From positions 1-17,453 of the forward strand of contig JASFBJ010000033.1 in NCBI GenBank assembly GCA_030149585.1: DNA of 17,453 bases. Reading direction: 5' to 3'. The translations under genes were made by a program, and so were the position numbers. This DNA comes from Desulfobacterales bacterium. GTDB lineage: Bacteria; Desulfobacterota; Desulfobacteria; Desulfobacterales; JASFBJ01. Below the pieces are notes generated by a model. The model searched no databases. It was not told the DNA's origin and worked only from the letters and a program-made list of their open reading frames with translations. How positions within the stretch are numbered: the stretch's first letter is position 1; the number at the start of each line of letters is the position of its first letter. Below are positions 14,398 to 17,453 of the stretch, in pieces.

Positions 14398-16074
14398 TCA
14401 GAGAATTGTGTAATCAGGTCCCCCTCCGCCTTCCGGGCAAGTCCAGAGGATATTATTATATGGATCTTTAATATCACATGTTTTACAATGCAGGCAGTTG
14501 GCAGGATTAAGAATAAGTCTTGGCTGCCTGCTATTTTCATTCACCTCAATCTCATATACATTTCCTGGACAAAATTTTGTACATGGGCATTGATAAGTCT
14601 TATAACATTTATCAATACAGATGGCCTGATCTTTAATAATTAAATGACAGGCCTGGTCCTCACGATGTTTTGTTTTAGACAAATAAATACCAGTTAGTTT
14701 GTTTACATATAATATATCATCAAAATAGTTCTTGTCAAAATTTTTCTTTTTAATTGAAATTTCTTTTTTTAAAGGCTTAAGCGTTGCAGCGTCTTTTATT
14801 AGGGGCATTGAATCTCTGATGCCCCTGCCATTGGTAAAATACTGGGCACCCAGATAAACCGGTTTTAGAACCCCTTTTTTGGCAAGTGCCTGGGAAAAAT
14901 TGCGGCCCTTTTGAATCTCTTTAAAAGCCCAGCTCTTTTTAAAATTTTCATCATAAGAGCAAAGTGTTTTTTCTGAAAAATCATTTTTTTGAAAAGCCCT
15001 AAGAATTGTCTGGGCAGCTAACATACCGGATTTCATGGAAAGATGAATTCCTTTTAAACCAGGCGCGTTATGCATGGCAGCGCTTCCGCCGGCAAATAAA
15101 GCGCCATTGGAAAAAAGTTTGGGAATTGTAAATAATCCTCCTGTTGAAACTGCCCGCGCGCCTTGCTCGAGTACCTTTCCGTCTTTAATTATGCCGGCAA
15201 TCAGAGGATGTTTTTTAAACTTGATAAATTCATCATAAAAATCAAGCAAAGGCTTTTCATAGGATAGCCCAATGATCAATCCAATGCCTGCCTTATTATC
15301 AGCCATTTCATAAATAAATCCTCCACCGGGAGTATTTAGACCCAGTGGATATCCTAATGTATGAATATCGTTATAAGGTGCTGTTTTAAAAAAGTTGCTC
15401 TCTGGAAGCTGGATAACCTCTTTAATGCCTGTTTCAAAGATCTGGGGCATTTTCTTTTTTTTGAAAATACCCGGACGGGCACCCATATCTTTTACCAGAT
15501 TGCCCCTGGCCCCCTCCCCAAATACTGTGATTTTGGACATTAAGTCAAAACCGGCTTCATAATTGCTTTTGTGTTTTCCTTTCTTGTCCAGGCCTTTGGG
15601 TCCGGTCTGTACACCAATAACAGTTTTTCCATCAAGACCATAAAGGACTTTGGTACCGGCAAATCCCGGTAAAATATTGACGCCCATCTCTTCAGCCAGG
15701 CTGCCTAACCATCTGGTAAATTTTGCCAGACTGATGATATGATATCCTTTATTATGCATTTCCCTTGGAATAATCGGCACTGGAATATTTTTTTTATTTG
15801 TCAAAAATTGAAACCCATCTCCTTTTACTATGGTTTCAAGAGGATATCCTTTTTTTAGATAATCAGGCAGCAACTCTTTCAGAGCGATTGGGTTCATGAT
15901 GGCGCCACTTAGAGCATGGGCGCCAATCTGGGAACCTTTTTCAATCAGGGCAACTTCCAGTTCAAGATTATTCTGCCTGGCGAGCTGCATCAATTTAATC
16001 GCTCCAGCCAGATTTGCAGGGCCTCCTCCAATAAAAAGCACATCAAATTCTATTTTTTCGTTTTGGGTCACCAT
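14398..16074 (-). CDS. Electron-transfer flavoprotein:quinone oxidoreductase
   Basis: This enzyme takes electrons from reduced ETF and passes them to membrane quinone, linking acyl-CoA dehydrogenases to the respiratory chain. The 558 residues begin with a dinucleotide-binding motif (VLFIGGGPANLAGAI), followed by VFGEGARGNL in the FAD domain and GGLFTIPKLFSNGALFAGGSA. The C-terminal ferredoxin-like part has C502, C527, C530 and C533, spaced exactly as the [4Fe-4S] ligands of the human enzyme, and ends with PEGGGGPDY. Oddly, there are five more cysteines in this part: C486, C490, C496, C498 and C546. Their pattern would suit a second cluster. GGTGAG lies 6 bp before the ATG, behind a good promoter. 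No ETF subunits are nearby. Confidence 0.92.
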   Translation of the reverse strand: MVTQNEKIEFDVLFIGGGPANLAGAIKLMQLARQNNLELEVALIEKGSQIGAHALSGAIMNPIALKELLPDYLKKGYPLETIVKGDGFQFLTNKKNIPVPIIPREMHNKGYHIISLAKFTRWLGSLAEEMGVNILPGFAGTKVLYGLDGKTVIGVQTGPKGLDKKGKHKSNYEAGFDLMSKITVFGEGARGNLVKDMGARPGIFKKKKMPQIFETGIKEVIQLPESNFFKTAPYNDIHTLGYPLGLNTPGGGFIYEMADNKAGIGLIIGLSYEKPLLDFYDEFIKFKKHPLIAGIIKDGKVLEQGARAVSTGGLFTIPKLFSNGALFAGGSAAMHNAPGLKGIHLSMKSGMLAAQTILRAFQKNDFSEKTLCSYDENFKKSWAFKEIQKGRNFSQALAKKGVLKPVYLGAQYFTNGRGIRDSMPLIKDAATLKPLKKEISIKKKNFDKNYFDDILYVNKLTGIYLSKTKHREDQACHLIIKDQAICIDKCYKTYQCPCTKFCPGNVYEIEVNENSRQPRLILNPANCLHCKTCDIKDPYNNILWTCPEGGGGPDYTIL

Positions 16075-16097
16075 TTTTATCTCACCAGCTTATAATA

Positions 16098-16126
16098 ATT
16101 TTAATATAAAGTAGGTACTTTCTCAA
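16098..16126 (-). promoter_or_regulatory. Candidate sigma-70 promoter of the ETF-QO gene
   Basis: On the - strand, TTGAGA (16121-16126) and TAAAAT (16098-16103) are spaced by 17 bp, each with five of six consensus bases. The start would give a leader of about 17 bp that includes the GGTGAG ribosome site. The -35 touches the outer arm of the hairpin at 16125. Confidence 0.5.
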
Positions 16127-16225
16127 AACCTGTGGCAAAGGCACGATAAGTATTTTAACCACAGGTTTTTTCCCTACAGCCTTTTTGAAATTAATTATCC
16201 AAAAAGGCTGTAGCAATAAAGTAGG
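16106..16225. repeat. Two tandem hairpins framed by 10-bp direct repeats
   Basis: One hairpin has 11-bp perfect arms (16125-16135, 16159-16169; AAAACCTGTGG and complement, 23-nt loop). The next has 14-bp perfect arms (16174-16187, 16200-16213; CTACAGCCTTTTTG and complement, 12-nt loop). ATAAAGTAGG occurs directly at 16106-16115 and 16216-16225, just outside the pair. The first hairpin is followed on the + strand by six T. On the - strand, where the upstream gene ends at 16232, neither has a strong U-tract, so a terminator role is possible but not certain. Confidence 0.6.
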
Positions 16226-16231
16226 GGCTGA

Positions 16232-17371
16232 TTATTTAGAAAGGGTTTTGCTCTCAATTTTTATAAATTTTTTTATGTCTTTTACAAAACTTTCATGCTG
16301 CCACGTGGAAATAACATAGGTCCAGGGAGAAATTTGATTATTCAGTTTTTTTGTTTTTTGAGCAGGCTCTTCCTGAAATTTTTCGGTCTTTAAAGGCTGT
16401 TTTGTTTCATTTTTATCTTGTTTTAGGGTGGGGGCCGTAAAGCTTAGACTGATATTTAAATAATACTTATCCTTATCAGCCAAAGGCTTATCACTTGAAT
16501 AAACCGTATATTTTATACCATTATAAAGGCTGTAAACAAAGCTATAATGCTCACTGAAATCAGTTTTTTCTTTATCAGCAGGCCCTTTGATATCATCTAT
16601 TCTAAGGGGATCAAGTGCCTCAAATGTCTGGTCTATTTTATTTTGGTCTGGTTTATTTTGGTCTGGTTTTTTCCCTTTTGGAGGGTTAAGCAGGACAGGA
16701 TCCTTATCTTGTTCCGGGCGTATTAATGTATAAAGCGGTTGACTGTTATTTCCAGGCTCAAAGCATTCCATTTTTTCAATCTGAGCTGCATTTACTGTAA
16801 CCAGTTCCTTTTGGAGCCACTCTTCCGGCTTTTTATTTATGAACCTGAAGCTGTTATCAACCAGAATTACCTGGTTTTGATCTGCGAGACGGATATACTG
16901 ACCCCCACTGCTGCCGGAGCTCTCTCTGATTTTTCCAAGCAAAATATCGGCAAGAATTTTGTTTTGGCTGTTTTTAAATATAATTTTTATGCCACGAACC
17001 TTTTCAGGCAGGCTTTTATCTTTTGGATCTTGCAGGCCAAGACGATCAATGGCTTCCGCAGAAGCTTCAAAGCGTCTGCCGACTTTCAAATCGGCAATTT
17101 GCTTAACCAGGTCAATTAGCTGATCAAAATCAGCCGGCTGGTTAAAGCGCTCGGCAACAGCCCAGAAAGGATCTGATTTTTTCAAATTAACTTCTGCCTG
17201 GGGGCTTAAAATAATAATTCTTGTGATTTCATTAATTTCTAAATCAGTAAATAATTGCGCGCCCAAAAAGCTTTTAGTCTCATGACTTTTTTTTTGGCGA
17301 AAGGAAAAAAAAGATAATCCTGCTAAAATCACACAAATTACCAGTAATATTAAAAACGTTTTTGATCTCAT
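16232..17371 (-). CDS. DUF4340 membrane-anchored protein
   Basis: The 379-residue protein starts with MRSKTFLILLVICVILAGLS, a single N-terminal membrane anchor or uncleaved signal, and continues as a periplasmic domain. The segments TDLEINEITRIIIL, VNLKKSDPFWAVAERFNQPAD, FDQLIDLVKQIADLKVGRRF and DRLGLQDP are the usual face of DUF4340, a family often encoded beside gliding-motility-like (GldF/GldG) ABC exporters. I place the start at ATG 17371 because AAAAGG is 7 bp upstream. The frame stays open to an ATG at 17431, but that lies inside the repeat copy and has no ribosome site. A lysine/proline/glutamine-rich insert (KKPDQNKPDQNKIDQ) in the second half comes from a 15-bp tandem repeat. Partner genes, if any, lie outside the window. 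The biochemical function is unknown. Confidence 0.75.
   Translation of the reverse strand: MRSKTFLILLVICVILAGLSFFSFRQKKSHETKSFLGAQLFTDLEINEITRIIILSPQAEVNLKKSDPFWAVAERFNQPADFDQLIDLVKQIADLKVGRRFEASAEAIDRLGLQDPKDKSLPEKVRGIKIIFKNSQNKILADILLGKIRESSGSSGGQYIRLADQNQVILVDNSFRFINKKPEEWLQKELVTVNAAQIEKMECFEPGNNSQPLYTLIRPEQDKDPVLLNPPKGKKPDQNKPDQNKIDQTFEALDPLRIDDIKGPADKEKTDFSEHYSFVYSLYNGIKYTVYSSDKPLADKDKYYLNISLSFTAPTLKQDKNETKQPLKTEKFQEEPAQKTKKLNNQISPWTYVISTWQHESFVKDIKKFIKIESKTLSK
16630..16674. repeat. 15-bp tandem repeat inside the DUF4340 gene
   Basis: Three adjoining units of 15 bp (GGTCTGGTTTATTTT as the clearest copy at 16645-16659, degenerate copies on both sides) encode the repeated KPDQN motif. The unit is a multiple of three, so the frame is kept. 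It likely arose by slippage in a flexible linker. Confidence 0.7.
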
Positions 17372-17404
17372 AAACAGGCCTTTTAAATTATTTCGAGTTG
17401 TTAA

Positions 17405-17453
17405 GGAACGAGGACGAATTAACTTCCCCAACTATGCATCACAGCTTCAGGCC
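17405..17453. mobile_element. Second copy of the MITE-like element, cut by the window edge
   Basis: These 49 bp match the left 49 bp of the element at 14159 at 44 positions, in the same orientation: the same GGAACGAGGAC end, then CAACTATGCATC and CAGCTTCAGG. The rest lies beyond the window. It sits upstream of the DUF4340 gene. Confidence 0.8.

Noticed and set aside
14302..14643. + strand frame across the end of the ETF-QO gene
   Set aside because: It begins inside the MITE-like element and overlaps the antisense of conserved ETF-QO sequence, with no ribosome site.
16739..17119. + strand 126-codon frame inside the DUF4340 gene
   Set aside because: It is antisense to a well-formed gene with its own ribosome site and membrane anchor.
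1..17453. CRISPR arrays, tRNA or rRNA genes, phage or defence genes
   Set aside because: No regularly spaced repeats, no cloverleaf or rRNA-like stretches and no such proteins were seen; the window is metabolic and transport genes.

Overview
The window looks like chromosome of an anaerobic, AT-rich bacterium, most likely a sulfate-reducing or syntrophic member of the Desulfobacterota. I infer this from the gene content: an oxygen-sensitive type of [4Fe-4S] dehydratase, a quinone-linked ETF dehydrogenase with extra cysteines, an ADP-forming acyl-CoA synthetase subunit, several acyl-CoA ligases, a DUF4340 protein, and REP- and MITE-type repeats of a kind I associate with this group. No database search was possible, so the taxonomy is a judgement.

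Left part (1-4451, + strand): an acyl-CoA ligase of the 2,3-dihydroxybenzoate-AMP-ligase type that runs off the left edge; a 4-hydroxybutyryl-CoA-dehydratase-like enzyme that keeps all visible Fe-S ligands; a REP-like 13-bp-stem hairpin; and a complete leuB. The first two genes look like an activation plus dehydration pair for a hydroxy acid.

Middle (4452-12714, + strand): a 530-bp AT-rich gene-free stretch holds a perfect palindrome with 11-bp arms next to promoter-like hexamers. It leads into a seven-gene operon for a branched-chain-amino-acid-type (HAAT) ABC importer: LivG-type ATPase, long-chain-type acyl-CoA ligase, LivH and LivM permeases, periplasmic binding protein, LivF-type ATPase, and an LEA14/WHy-type lipoprotein. 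The embedded ligase suggests that the imported substrate is a carboxylic acid that is turned into its CoA ester on entry. A strong bidirectional terminator closes this operon against the convergent genes beyond it.

Right part (12728-17453, - strand): a nitroreductase and the beta (ATP-grasp) subunit of an ADP-forming acyl-CoA synthetase form a two-gene unit. Upstream of it sits a 180-bp MITE-like element with 23-bp terminal inverted repeats, and the element's edge appears to supply the -35 box of that unit. Next come an ETF:quinone oxidoreductase, a pair of hairpins framed by 10-bp direct repeats, and a DUF4340 membrane-anchored protein. A second copy of the MITE-like element begins at 17405 and leaves the window.

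Together the window describes uptake, CoA activation and oxidation of carboxylic acids, with electrons passed to the quinone pool. The observations most worth following are the MITE family and its promoter contribution, the ETF-QO cysteine pattern that fits two Fe-S clusters, the ligase plus radical-type dehydratase pair, and the palindromic operator candidate of the transport operon.
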